Of a stretch of 64,000 nt of DNA, positions 51,456 through 62,953 are shown piece after piece. The stretch lies in the NCBI RefSeq assembly GCF_014839805.1, contig NC_051123.1, positions 12,134,727 through 12,198,726 on the forward strand. The letters run 5' to 3'. The stretch comes from Manduca sexta (lineage: Eukaryota; Arthropoda; Insecta; Lepidoptera; Sphingidae). Both the position numbers and the translations under genes were made by a program. The notes beneath the pieces are model-generated. The model saw nothing but the letters and a program-made list of their open reading frames with translations, did not search any database and was not told where the DNA came from. Every line of letters starts with the position of its first letter. The first letter of the stretch is position 1.

Positions 51456-51776
51456 GGCGGCGATAGCCTAGTTGGCTGTGGAACGGACTGCCAAGACGAA
51501 TGTCCGTAGATTCAAATCCCAAGGGCACACACCTCTGACTTTTCTAAAATTATGTGTGTATTCTTTGTGAATTATCGTTCGCTTTAACGGTGAAGGAAAA
51601 CATCGCGAGGAAACCTACACATCCGAGAAGTTCTCTATAGGAATTTCGAAGGTGTGTGAAGTCTACCAACCCGCACTAGGCCAGCGTGGTGGACTAAGGC
51701 CTAATCCCTCTCAGTAGTAGAGGAGGTCCGTGCTCAGCAGTGGGCAAGTATATAATACAAGGCTGATATTATTATT
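51456..51776 (+). mobile_element. tRNA-derived SINE, family A, copy 3, with target-site duplication
   Basis: The head GGCGGCGATAGCCTAGTTGG carries an A box (TAGCCTAGTTGG) and ATTCAAATCCCAAGG a B box. The body includes GGTGAAGGAAAACATCGCG and ACTAAGGCCTAATCCCTCTC, and it ends GGCTGATATTATT. It is bracketed by a 14-bp direct repeat TATTACAACCCTAA at 51442-51455 and 51777-51790, the signature of target-primed insertion by a LINE partner. It is the best preserved copy. Confidence 0.92.
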
Positions 51777-52133
51777 TATTACAACCCTAACATAAATGTA
51801 GCCAATCTACAAAAGTTAATTTAAAAAATATTTTACTGAAATGTTAAAACCATAACATAAAGTTTCATGTAGCCAACAAAACCTCCTTTTACACTAACAC
51901 TGGCTATGAAACAGCACCTTCCTCCACTCTTCCCGATTATTAAACATCCAACTCAATAATACAAATACATACGTAATATCGGTCCGGTAAAAAAACGTCG
52001 GATACCTCAAACGTATCGGGCGAGCGGTAATCGCGCCGGCCCCGAGGGAGAATTAACCCTTTCGATACAAGTTCAACTGAGGGAACTTCTTGCCTCGGCG
52101 TGGGGGATGGGAGACAGCGGGAATGAGAGCTCG

Positions 52134-52331
52134 TGTGGAAGTAGTCACGTCGATGGGTAGAGATTAGTTGGTTCGGTATATTTCTTTTAAAATGAAGACA
52201 ATTTTGATGATGGCGTAATCAATCTAAGCTCTTAGTGGAAGTAGTGATAGTCATCGATGTGTTTTGATTAGTTGGTTCGGTATGTTTCTTTTAAAATGAA
52301 GACAATTTTGATGACGGCGTAATCAATCTCT
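52134..52331. repeat. Tandem duplication, period about 104 bp
   Basis: GATTAGTTGGTTCGGTATAT (52162) through GGCGTAATCAATCT recurs at 52266 with two or three differences over more than 60 bases. The related GTGGAAGTAGT stretch upstream is duplicated too. Confidence 0.85.
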
Positions 52332-52373
52332 AAAGGAAATAATAGTTTAATATTATTGTACTACTAGCTTTTG

Positions 52374-52555
52374 TTCGCGGTTTTGCCCGTGTGAATGAGT
52401 TTCCTTGGATAAAAGTTCTCCTATATATTATTTCGGGATAAAAAGTAGCCTAACCTTCCCAGTGTCTTAAAATATTTCTAAATCAAATTGCATAAAAACC
52501 CGTTCAGTAGATTTTGAGAAAATCGATAACATACATACAGGCAGAAAAGGTCAGC
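52374..52555 (-). mobile_element. Helitron-like 3' end
   Basis: Minus strand ends ACCGCGAACAAAAGCTAG/T, and the body shares AGTAGATTTTGAGAAAATCG and the ATAAAAGT...TTTCGGGATAAAA modules with the element at 34195. The 5' end is not defined. Confidence 0.65.
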
Positions 52556-54060
52556 AATGGTTAAACACGTTTTTGAGACAAAAAAAACATCAACAAGTAC
52601 GAAATTTGTCTTACATATAAAGCTAGATTATTCTATCATAGGTGGCGATTTAAAGGGTTAAAATCGCCATCGCCCATCACTCACGCGTCAATATTATCCG
52701 CCGGGCGACACGATTCGTGCTAACGCATATTCATATCAGAACGTTTTTATTTTAAAAATAGAAGAGTTCTTTAGATATATTGCACAGAGTAAAACATCCG
52801 AACCGGTCTCTCGTGGATTTTAATTAAAATTCATATGTAATTATGAAATTATTTTGAATTTCGTGCATTCTGAACGCTTTAGTCAGAATTATACGAAACA
52901 AATAAAATTGAATTTTCATTCGTTTCTGAATATTCAACTATAAGATTGTTTGTGGTTGTATGAAACCTCTTTTTAGAGACGGTTATACTGTCTGTGACTG
53001 TAATTTTTTCTTTTAAGCAATTCGAATTTCGAACAATTTGCTTTATGGTAATAATTTCATAATCTGTACGCTACGTTCTTACTAAGACATCATGTTATCT
53101 CTCTTAAATTATTTTAGGTTCTTTTAGTTCTCCTATATAGTTATTACACTAGCCACAATGGTACAAGCAAACACAAGAGTTTATTTCTTATGTTTATATC
53201 CATATTCGACTTCGGAATAACACTAATTAGTGAATTTCTTAACGGTTTTTACTTTTAATTTTACACACGAAGTTTTGAGGGAACGATTTTTCCGTGACAT
53301 TTTTATTTCAACACAAGTAATTGAACACCGTTTGAGGTGGATGACCTGGTATTACACATGGATAATCCCATCATCTATCTAGTATTGAAATATCGAATTC
53401 GTAATAAATTATTTAAAGTTAATCACTATATCGTTGACTATTTACATTTTAAATATAAAAAAAAACACATAAGATTTTACATATGCCAACTGCACATAAA
53501 CAGTAACAATGTCTGCCTACCCCCAAAAGTTAAAACTAATGCGCTCAAGCCCAGGGGGGTAGTTTTAATTCCTTATGTAACAAGTTTAATGTAGAAGGGT
53601 GTGGACTCGGGGGACCAAATTTTGGGATGGGGCAAAAATCATGCCCTATTGAAACCCTATCGGAAGCCGCTGGGGTGTAAGAGAAGAGCCCCTGATATTG
53701 ATTTATTTGATTCGCGATTGTCGCATGTAAGATGTAAGTTTGCAAATTTAAAAATGACTGGCCTTTGCTTGTGGCTCCATTCGTATTCCGTTGGTCACAA
53801 TATAAAAGTAACAACCCGAGCTGGCTTTGTTTTACCTTATGCTTGGTATTATAAGAATTTCATTCCTAATTTAAAATGTCCGTAGTTATAAGTGATCTTA
53901 AATGTTATCATAAGTGCGAAATTGTTCGCCTTCGTGATATTAAAGTATTTTATTTTAAGAAGTTCGTCCATAGAATTTAATCTTTTTATTAATTTCATAA
54001 AAATCGCTTCAATGTTCTAGCCATAAAATCGTTATAGACACAGAAATTAACACGAGTGGT

Positions 54061-54213
54061 TAAGATTGTTGAATATTACCATTAAAATTCTTTTAAATAT
54101 TTTTAAATATCGAACGTCAATGACAATATTCAAAATCTTTTTTATAAGATCGTTGAATATTACCGTAAATTTGTTTTAAATATTTTTAAAAATCGAACGT
54201 CAATGACAATTTT
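54061..54213. repeat. Tandem duplication, period 84 bp
   Basis: TAAGATTGTTGAATATTACC (54061) through ATCGAACGTCAATGACAAT recurs from 54145 with several substitutions. Confidence 0.8.
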
Positions 54214-54789
54214 GTAGAAAAACTTTTTTCTAATTGAATTTTGTTTGCGATACTTTTTAGTAGTTTAGTTAACGTATTTTCCAAACATTGTTACATACAT
54301 AAATCACAACACATAACAAGTCTATCAGTAAATAATAGGGGGTGGTCAGAAGCCAATCGATTGATCAGCGCCAAGGGGAGCGATATCGAAAGGGTGAATT
54401 TAAAATATTGCGAGAGGGTTGATTCGTACATAGTACAGTGTCATAAGAGATGTTTAGACTGTCATGGAGGATTTCAGTTTGTACAACGAATTTTTGATGT
54501 TTCGACTTTTTTTTTCTGGTGTTATGGTGGTAAATTGTACAATTTCATTACTATATTTATTTTAATATGTCACATTAATATCAGGGATATTTTTTATTGT
54601 TTAATAATGTAATAGTCTCATTATTGATAGATAGCGATATATGAAATATTTACTATACAAAATATATATAATCAATGTATAAAAACATAGATACCTATAA
54701 TTACAATTAAACAGTATTTAAATTAAACACTGCAGTTTTATTATCAAACGACATGCAACAGCCGATTATTTAGCGAATCCCAACTTTGA

Positions 54790-55020
54790 TAACATTTAGG
54801 CTTTCCCAAACACAACACAGTGTTGTACACACGAACACAGAGCACACACTGTTCGTAATAATGTTTGGATAAAAACACAGTGTCTGACAGCTGGAACGCG
54901 GTTTAGGATGCTCGCGTGACGCACGCCGTACTTTGACACGGCATTGTAGTTTTCACACTCGCATTTTCGCGTTCGGAGTCCCGCTTTTCGGCATTCACAA
55001 TTAACGATCGCTATCATGTT
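54790..55020 (-). other. GC-richer islet with Cys-rich open frame
   Basis: A 73-codon minus-strand frame starts MIAIVNCECRKAGLRTRKCE at 55017 and has about ten cysteines. The segment stands out from the very AT-rich flank (55020-55470). No family is recognised; it may be a repeat or regulatory sequence rather than a gene. Confidence 0.2.
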
Positions 55021-57012
55021 TTATAATTTTAGTACTTATTGCACTATTCGCGTGTATTTCCGTATTCGAATTTCAAATCTGATGAGTGCTAAATGCACGT
55101 AAATATTGTATGTAATTATTTAATTTGTATTTTATAAAAATAAATATCATTTATAAATATTATACCGTCATTAATTTAATTTAAATTCGTAAATTTAAAT
55201 TAAAACATTACATTTAAACAAATTGTCATCCAACCTAATTAATTATAAAAGAGGTTACATACTTTACAATTAAAAAATAACGCCGAAAATAACGGTTATT
55301 TCTTCACTAATCAATCTTATAATAATGTATGCATGCGTTATAAATATTAATGATAAACACACACGCAGAACTAACCCTTCTGCGAGCCCCTGCTATCGAC
55401 TATTTTACTAATAAATGTGTATAATTAATCATTGAAATGTGGGTAGTGGTGAATTTTGCGAAATACCGTTGTTACAAAAGTGCCTCGTTTTTGTGAGGGT
55501 TGGAATGTAACAAAATGGAAGTGCGGGTTTGAAGCCCGTATGTTACTGTTTGGGTTTGTACGGTAAGTTTAAAGAAGGTGATTATTTGATAAGAAGGTAG
55601 TTTTTCGCAATAATAATATAAAACCATATTTTTATAATATAATACATAATTCATAACGAATATGACAAATCATGCAGATTTTTGAAACCCCTTCTTAACG
55701 CCTCCTCACTGTTAATTTCGGCAACTCATTATAATCTAACATTGATTATCCATTACAGTTAACGATCATTAATAACGTTTAATACAACGTAACGTTTACG
55801 CGGCGTGTGTAAATGGTCTCTTTGTCGCGTGATTTATGCTATCTGATGACTTCGATACTTTGAAAATAGAACTAATTACTTTATATTTTTAAGTATTCTA
55901 GTAACATATTAGTAGCAGTTTATAACGTTATTTATAAATGTAGCGTATAACTAGAATTATTTTAACAAAAACTGTGCTTATAAAAACGTATAAGAAGTCA
56001 TAACCATAACGAAATTCTTTTCAATGCGCCTCAGTATATCTTAATAATCTCGACTTTGTTTCTTCTCACCCCTGCCAAAAATACGCTTGGCAATCGTAAC
56101 CGGAATATCGGATCGCATCTAAGTCGTTACCAGTTTCCGAACCATAAACTGTCAATAAAAGAAAGCTTTAAGTACGCCATCTGCATATTTGGGTCGTTAA
56201 AAAATAAAAAAATAACAATTATAATACAATAGCGGAATTAATAACCCGTTCACAACTCGTTATTTCTCGAGACGTTATTGATTTTGTTTTTGTTTCTGTA
56301 TTGCTGCTGGCATGTTGAAAAAAAAAAACTGTCAACTTTGAATTTAGAATATTGGCAACGTTAATTGAAATATTCGTTGTTATATTTGTAATGTTTTGCG
56401 TTTTATTATTCGTTATTTGAAATATTGGCTATGGAAATTAATTTGACCGTCTTATTTTTCAATAAGTTCATAACTGCGAAGTTTTAATATTATTATGAAA
56501 GTGACTTCGATCAAACTCGGCTTTATTTTACTCTATTTTCCAATAACAATTAATTCCCAAAGTGGTATAAATTAAAAACTATCTAGAACCGAGACGTTAG
56601 CCCCTGGCAACCAATAACTACTTTCAACTTATCAAACCGACTGACAGCCGATAAAAGCATTTTAAAAATGGCTCCTTTTCAGTCACGCGATTTGGTACAA
56701 TCGTTTGACGTTTCGAGATTACCGGCCGATTTAACCCACGGTTAGTTTAACAATTGACAAATATAGACCATTTGCGTTTGAGTGGTTCTAATGCATTGAT
56801 TGTTAATCTTTAGTATTTAATTTGTTAAAAGCTGATATTGATGGCGTTTAGTTGAGTGTACCCGAACATTCTTACCTGAAACAAAAGAAGAATTATATTA
56901 TTATAAAGGTTATAGTGATGATTGTTTTATATGATATATATCATGTTAAAGTTTTCTAGTATTTTTATACTCTCTAGATTGTTCTCTGCTTGCCATTGTT
57001 ATTATATATTGA

Positions 57013-57326
57013 ATGAGTAGTCTAGTTGGATGTGGAACGGACTGTTGAGATGAATATTCGCAGGTTCAAATCCAAGGGCACGCATCTCTGACTTTCCTAA
57101 AGTTATGTGTGTATTCTTTGTGAATTATCGCATGCTTTAACAGTGAAGGAAACATTGTGAGGAAACTTGCACACCAGATTTCTCTATAAGAAACTTGAAC
57201 GAGTGCGAAGTCTACCAATCCGCACTAGGCCAGCGCGGTGGACTAAGGCCTAATCCTTCTCAGTAGTAGAAGAGGCCCGTGCCCAACAGTGGGACAGGAC
57301 AATACAGGGTTGATTTCATTATTATT
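57013..57326 (+). mobile_element. tRNA-derived SINE, family A, copy 4
   Basis: A-box-like AGTCTAGTTGG, B box GGTTCAAATCC, body GTGAAGGAAACATTGTGAGG and CTAAGGCCTAATCCTTCTCA, tail CAGGGTTGATTTCATTATTA. I did not find a clear target-site duplication. Confidence 0.85.
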
Positions 57327-57635
57327 GTATAATAATTTTATTACAATACCACTTAAAATGATACACAATATTGTCATCGCATACATCTCAATATAGTTAC
57401 AGTAAACCTCGTTTACACAGTGTCTCTAGCGTCATTAGTTACGCAGCAAAGGGCCGATTTGAATGCAAGGAATCGAACCTAACCATCTGGAAAGCGGGGG
57501 CGTCCGCCGCTTTGTACAGCACTTGTTACTGCAAGACGAGCGGGTAATGGATTGGGTTTTTGGTGATGTTTTATGATTTCTTTTAAGTTGTTTGTGGAAG
57601 TGTTTTTAATGAAAACTCAATGTTCACGACATGAA

Positions 57636-57674
57636 GGTAGACTTTAAAAGTCTCTAGGTAGACTTTAAAAGTCT
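57636..57674. repeat. Duplicated palindromic 18-mer, period 21
   Basis: GGTAGACTTTAAAAGTCT occurs at 57636 and 57657. Its core AGACTTTAAAAGTCT is an inverted repeat around a single base. Confidence 0.9.
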
Positions 57675-58599
57675 TTGAAACGTCGGGTGAAAATTATGAT
57701 GTAAAAAACCGCGGAAACATTACGGATTCGTTTTATTTCAATTTCTAACATTCGCGTAAACATAAGGAGTCATTATGAAGACTTAATTTTAAATTATATT
57801 TTGTTCAGAAGGCTGTATTGGCATGCAGAATTTTACGTTACATGATTGAGTTAAATTTACACAAATTTACAATTAATAATTATTAAAGCCTAGATCTTAT
57901 AAAGAAAAAGATGTGCTCTGATTTGTATCTGAAATACTTATCCATTTTATGATATTAGTGTACAAAAAAAAACTTTTGAAGGGTGGAATAAGAAATACCA
58001 TCTTAAGTAAATTTCCTATATTTACATATAAACCGCGTACATTCAGCCACAAATAACAGAACAAATTAAACATTTTAAATCACCTTTAAACTTTCGATAT
58101 CAATCTTTTTTCCACTAAAATAAACCCAATACTACATTATTTTAGATGATAAAAAAAAGTCGATTAAAGTTAACGTACGCGTTTTTAATATTTAATTTGT
58201 TCAGTTACTTATGTGTCTGACTGTACATATCGAGGCAGTCGGATGCTCAGAGACAAAGGATAAGCATTACGAATTTGTTTGAGCAATTACAGCCGCGCCG
58301 GTGTCGGGGGCGACACAACACACAGTTACCGCGCGTGCACACTTGTGGCAAAAACGTCTCGAAAACGCTGCGTTTTAAATCATCGTTCATCGTCATCGTC
58401 GTAGGTAAGGGTTTTCTTTTTGGGGAAATACGTTAAACCTACTTTATACCGATAAACCTACCGACTAAAACCCCGTCATACAACTCTCACTCCCTAATAT
58501 CAAAGGTTGCGGGGTACGCAAGTGCATATAACCGCAACCTTCGCAGGATTCGGCTCTTGGGCAGAGCCTCTCACCATCCAAGGGTATCAAAAACGCTTT

Positions 58600-58735
58600 T
58601 TATATTAATGTCCGTCGTCATCGTCGTAGGCAAGGGTTTGGCTGTGCCTCTGGCAAAGGCCATAGTGGCAGATGCTGCTTACCATCAAGCGGACTGCTAG
58701 CTCGTTTGCCTACTAAGGCAATAAAAGAAATCAAG
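58600..58735 (+). mobile_element. Non-LTR element 3' end fragment
   Basis: GGCAGATGCTGCTTACCATC followed by AAGCGGACTGCTAGCTCGTT TGCC and AATAAAAG is a lepidopteran LINE-type tail. The short string TCGTCATCGTCGTAGG also occurs about 230 bases earlier at 58388. Confidence 0.5.
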
Positions 58736-59710
58736 TAAATTGTTTAGAAGTGGAAGCTAGGAGATCTTGGAATGTATTTATTCCGAGTATAAAGTATTTT
58801 TATGCTAACAATGTTTATCTAACTCCGTTGTTATATAAAAATCGAAACGAAAAGATCGAAATTAATATTCTCTCGGATTCATTGACAATAGAAGTAAGAC
58901 AATGTGTAATTTTATGTAGGTGGACATAATTATAAATCTAATAATAATATTAATTAACAATATACAATCACAAAAAGCATTTCCAAACGTTACAAAAACC
59001 GCGCCATCTCCGTCAATGTGAAGACGTCCTAAGCAGGGTTGCGCGTAAGAAATTTATAAGTAGGTCCCGGCATAAGGGAATTAATTGTATTATTGTAGGA
59101 ACCGCCCCGATGAGGGATCGCGGAAGAATTATCAATTAGAGAAAGAAAACGGAACGTATGCATCGTAGGGTTGCTACGTTTGAAGGAATTATAGCATTTT
59201 ATTTGTATGTCTTAGTAGAAATAGATTTATCGATTACTTAAAGGAGCTCTCTTTAAGGGTGGGCAGAGATGTAGTCGTCTGTGATATACAGTGTAAAAAT
59301 CAAAATGGAGTGGCTTATGGGGTCTTTATCAGATAAGTGCAGGTTACAAATATTCAAATGCATAGTAAAAAGGTCTTTCAGTGTTCGCTATAACCTACTT
59401 AAATACAAAATACATAAGATTCACTTTAGTTAATCGCATCTATAACCTTCAGAAAACAACGCCACGAATACACAATTTATAATTAAACTTTGAATATTCT
59501 TTAAATTTAAAAACACTATCCCCTTAATTACATTTGTATAAAAAACAAAAACCCTCGGCTACCGCAAATCGTAAATCAGACGTCCCTAAAGAGGGGGAGG
59601 TAGGGGGAAGGCGGCTTCGATTTTCCGCAACATTCGTCTTAACATTAGTACAAGACTTGTATTTAATTGTGTATCGGTTGGCCCCGTTCCCTCTGCGTTT
59701 AAAAACCTAA

Positions 59711-59742
59711 GGGTGTTTGGGGGTGGGCTTTGGTGTTTTGGG
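59711..59742 (+). other. Weak G-quadruplex-forming tract
   Basis: GGG, GGGGG, GGG and a final GGG with loops of 5, 1 and 13 bases; a further G-rich stretch GAGGGGGAGGTAGGGGGAAG lies at about 59591. Confidence 0.35.
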
Positions 59743-60195
59743 ATTGCGTCTAGATGCCGTGGACTTGTGGGTTTAGTAAGCTAACATACATGTAGTGGGT
59801 TCAAAACAAAAAAAAAAAAATATTATGGCGACGCGATATTTGCATTGATTATTTATATGTTTTAGATAATACTGTAAATGATGATGCTTACTTGACGTAA
59901 ACCCGTATAAATTATTTTAAATTCAAGTATCAATCAATTTCAGCCTTTATTGTATGAGTATCAACTCTCAAGATATTCGGCGATTTGATCCTGGTTTAAC
60001 GGAGCTAAAGCATGCTCATAGAAAAACATAGGCGAATATATAGGTAGTTCCACTTATGTCATTCTAGATACACGTATATAATAATTATGATTAAGAGTTA
60101 CTTAACTAAGCATCGTATTAATAAGTGAAACTCAGCTTTAAGTAGGATTTCAAGTAGACGTATAATGTATTAAACTATTGAATAAACCAAACTTA

Positions 60196-60268
60196 AGCTG
60201 TTATTTAAGCGCTTGTATTCAGCAGAGTAGCTGTTATTTAAGCGCTTGTATTCAGCAGAGTAGCTGTT
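60196..60268. repeat. 33-bp tandem repeat, two full copies plus part of a third
   Basis: AGCTGTTATTTAAGCGCTTG and the next 13 bases repeat exactly from 60196 and from 60229, then AGCTGTT starts again at 60262. Perfect identity suggests a recent duplication. Confidence 0.95.
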
Positions 60269-60469
60269 GTTATATAAACTAAACCCAGCTGTTAAAATCC
60301 GTCATACGCTATGACTTAAGATATCATTTGAGATGTTGTCGATATTTGTTTATCAAATAGCGATGACCTTAGAATGCTGGCTTTTGAGCGTTGATATTGC
60401 ATTTGATCGCCATGTTAAGATGCATCTATTAATACGATTTTAAGGATTGATACCTTCCTAACCGAATTT

Positions 60470-60790
60470 CAGGCATAGCGGCCAATCTCAATATCTCAGC
60501 CAAGTACGCAGGAAGTTCTAGTACAAGTGTGTGCGCAATACACAGGTGCAATCTGTTCCTTCACTCTCAGTCCGGTGAGATGGCAATCCGGCATGGCCGG
60601 ACAGATCAAGCGCAGGACTAACGTGCTTTCCGAGGTATCACAGCACCAATATCCTGACTCCAAGTTTTGGCAATAAATTTTAAGATGGAAACACCAGGCA
60701 CAATTATTATGACCGACCAAGATTTGAACAGACAGCGCGGTAGTCGCGTACCGGGTACAATTACAACTATGCCACCAAGGTAGTCCAAAG
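60470..60790 (-). mobile_element. tRNA-derived SINE, family B, copy 1
   Basis: Read on minus it starts GGTGGCATAGTTGTAATTG (A-box-like), has CTGTTCAAATCTTGG (B-box-like), then GATACCTCGGAAAGCACGTT, GGATTGCCATCTCACCGG and ACCTGTGTATTGCGCACACA, ending near GATTGGCCGCTATG. A 99-codon open frame here belongs to the repeat, not to a gene. Confidence 0.75.
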
Positions 60791-60799
60791 GACATTTAA

Positions 60800-61015
60800 T
60801 GCTATAGTGCGTGATGTCCTATGGTGTTCTATGGTAGTATGAACCTGATTTCCCACGGCGATCCATCTATCATAAAAATGTGCGATTCAAGCCACTCAGC
60901 AGTAATTCCCGTACTCGCAGCCAATTCACCGTGCAGAATGGCGGTCCTTTCGTGTCGTGCCGTGGATAATGGGGTTCGATTCTGCGCTGAGCAATTTACT
61001 TCTATAATACGGTGA
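60800..61015 (+). repeat. SINE-like fragment with B box
   Basis: ATAATGGGGTTCGATTCTGC at 60967 is B-box-like in an otherwise unclassified GC-richer stretch next to the family B element. Confidence 0.3.
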
Positions 61016-61309
61016 TTTTTTTTTATCGGTTAGTAATCGTAGTAGTTTAGATAGGACTGTTTAAATGTAGAGAACATGAACTTATTTGGTATTTATTATA
61101 CCTCATCAGTCTTACTTATAAACTTGTTTTAGTGGAAAGAGGTGGTTAAGAATTGCTTAAATAGCTGTCAAAAACATCACCGGTTTCGAAATAAATGTTA
61201 TTAAGAGGCAAGATGGCGGATTTTGACTTACAGCTGATCGAGTAAATTTGTGTTTTAACTAAGCATAGCTATTGCTGGAATAGATTCTGGAATCGAAAGA
61301 GTTTTACAT

Positions 61310-61660
61310 TGTATGTATATGGTACGAGTACAGCTATTACACTGAGGTCATGGGTTCGAATCCCGGGGTGGGGTAAAACATTGTGTCTGAGTTTTTCTAT
61401 CTTAGAAATTTATCAGACAGCTCGGAGTTCCTGACTCCGAGCTGTCTGATAAGTTGGCGGTATGATGCCCCTGTGCCTCGGAAATCACGTTGGTCCTACT
61501 CCTGAGCTCTCCGGTCATGTCGGATTGCCGTCTCACCGTACTATAAGAGTGCACCTGTGTATTGCGCACACACTTCTGTACCATAACATCTCCTGTGTAC
61601 TTGGCTAATCTCTGTTAAGATTGCTCGCCGTGGCCGAAATTCGCCTAGGTAGCCTTTTTA
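61310..61660 (+). mobile_element. tRNA-derived SINE, family B, copy 2, with perfect internal hairpin
   Basis: GGTCATGGGTTCGAATCCCG supplies the B box. The body shares CCTCGGAAATCACGTTGGTC, GTCGGATTGCCGTCTCACCG and GCACCTGTGTATTGCGCACA with the minus-strand copy at 60.5 kb, and it ends at the GCCGTGGCCGAAATTCGCCT region. A 19-bp perfect inverted repeat sits inside (61410-61452). Confidence 0.8.
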
Positions 61661-62221
61661 TATTACACTGCATTCATCCTGAAATATTAAATATTAATTC
61701 TGACATCATCAAGTACCCGTGACTTAAATGCCTTAGCGATAAAGACTGCCACAGGAAATCAGACCTTATAGGTTATAAACTCAGACGACAAGAGTTTCGT
61801 GTTAAAGTTAATGCAGTTTATCCTCATCAATGTTTACATCTATCAAGGAACCTTACGAGGCTTCCCTAATTCCCTTGTCATAAATAGTGGTATTAAATTA
61901 ACGACAATGCATTAGACTATTCCAATGGATCGGATACGAATGTCACAATTAATCACACGAAAATCAATCGTAAATACTCTGAAACAATGTGAATAGAGGC
62001 GACAATCGCTTGGGTAGTCTCGGGACATTTCGAGTAGCGATTTTCAATCTTATGTCGATGGAGTAAGGGGGGTATGTTAATGTCTTTAGAAAGGACTAGA
62101 TGTTTTGTTATCTGTACGGTATTGTTTAATTGAATCTCGATGAATGTTACACTGTTATCGATTAAGTAATTTCGTTTATTCGTTTTATGAGTTTGAATTT
62201 ATCTATTTAGATAAGTTGAGT

Positions 62222-62430
62222 GCCACTATGGCGTAGTATTACCGTACGATTGTAGTGCTGAGGTCTCGGGTTCGATACCCAGGTCGCTCGAAGTGACATA
62301 GGTTTTTTACTCAGTTTGGAGTCAAGGATTTGTGCCTGATATGATAGGCTCGCTCTTATCACATCATGGGACGCAATACGTTCGGCGGAAATTGCATAAG
62401 CTATTGGAGTGATGAAACAACTGTGTATTT
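62222..62430 (+). mobile_element. tRNA-derived SINE, family C
   Basis: The head CACTATGGCGTAGTATTACC and B box CGGGTTCGATACCCAGG are followed by TTGTGCCTGATATGATAGGC and ATCACATCATGGGACGCAAT, matching the fragment at 38.0 kb. The tail is diverged. Confidence 0.7.
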
Positions 62431-62715
62431 TTGTCTCCAGCTTAGTTTTGGGTAACTTATTGGACGGGGATGATAATTATTTGTCTATTCTATCAATAAG
62501 CATATATATATGAACAATTTAGGTATAATTAATATTAGACTTATGGCATTCAAAGCTTGTTTTTATAATCTAAACTTATTTTGCGTTTTGGGAGGATTAC
62601 GACGGGACATTCGCGTGCAGTTCTCTATAGCCTAAAAGTATTTGATCTTTTCACAACCTGTTTAACGTCAACCAACGGTCCGTTTAAAATCTATACATAT
62701 TATAAAACAAAGTCC

Positions 62716-62926
62716 CCAAAAGCTGTCTGTATGTGATCGATTTCTCAAGATCTACTGAATGGATTTTTGTACGGTTTCTACTAAATTTAGAGCAATTCTT
62801 GAGTAAGGTTTACGTTAATAGTGCATTACGGTTTTATGTTGACTGAAATATAATGATTATTTGGCCCCCTCGGGATTTTTATCACAGAAAACTTGCACAC
62901 GAGATAAAGCCACCAGCAAAAGCTAG
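62716..62926 (+). mobile_element. Decayed Helitron-like 3' end
   Basis: CTGTATGTGATCGATTTCTC and AGATCTACTGAATGGATTTT lead to CAGCAAAAGCTAG/T. It lies 27 bases upstream of a better preserved Helitron in the same orientation. Confidence 0.6.
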
Positions 62927-62953
62927 TGAAAGAAAATCGTAGGAAGATTTTCA

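Noticed and set aside
53545..53885. Overlapping plus and minus frames of about 90 codons
   Set aside because: Both strands open over the same bases, no homology signal; likely a GC-richer patch or old repeat.
54241..54612. 123-codon plus-strand frame
   Set aside because: AT-rich, hydrophobic end typical of chance frames; no motif, no splice or promoter context.
57420..57540. Minus-strand tRNA-like GGTTCGATTCC
   Set aside because: Only a B-box-like string; no A box or acceptor stem pairing found.
60496..60795. 99-codon minus-strand frame
   Set aside because: Lies entirely within a tRNA-derived SINE.
61330..61370. tRNA gene suggested by GGGTTCGAATCCCG
   Set aside because: No cloverleaf with acceptor stem and anticodon arm; the B box belongs to a SINE head.
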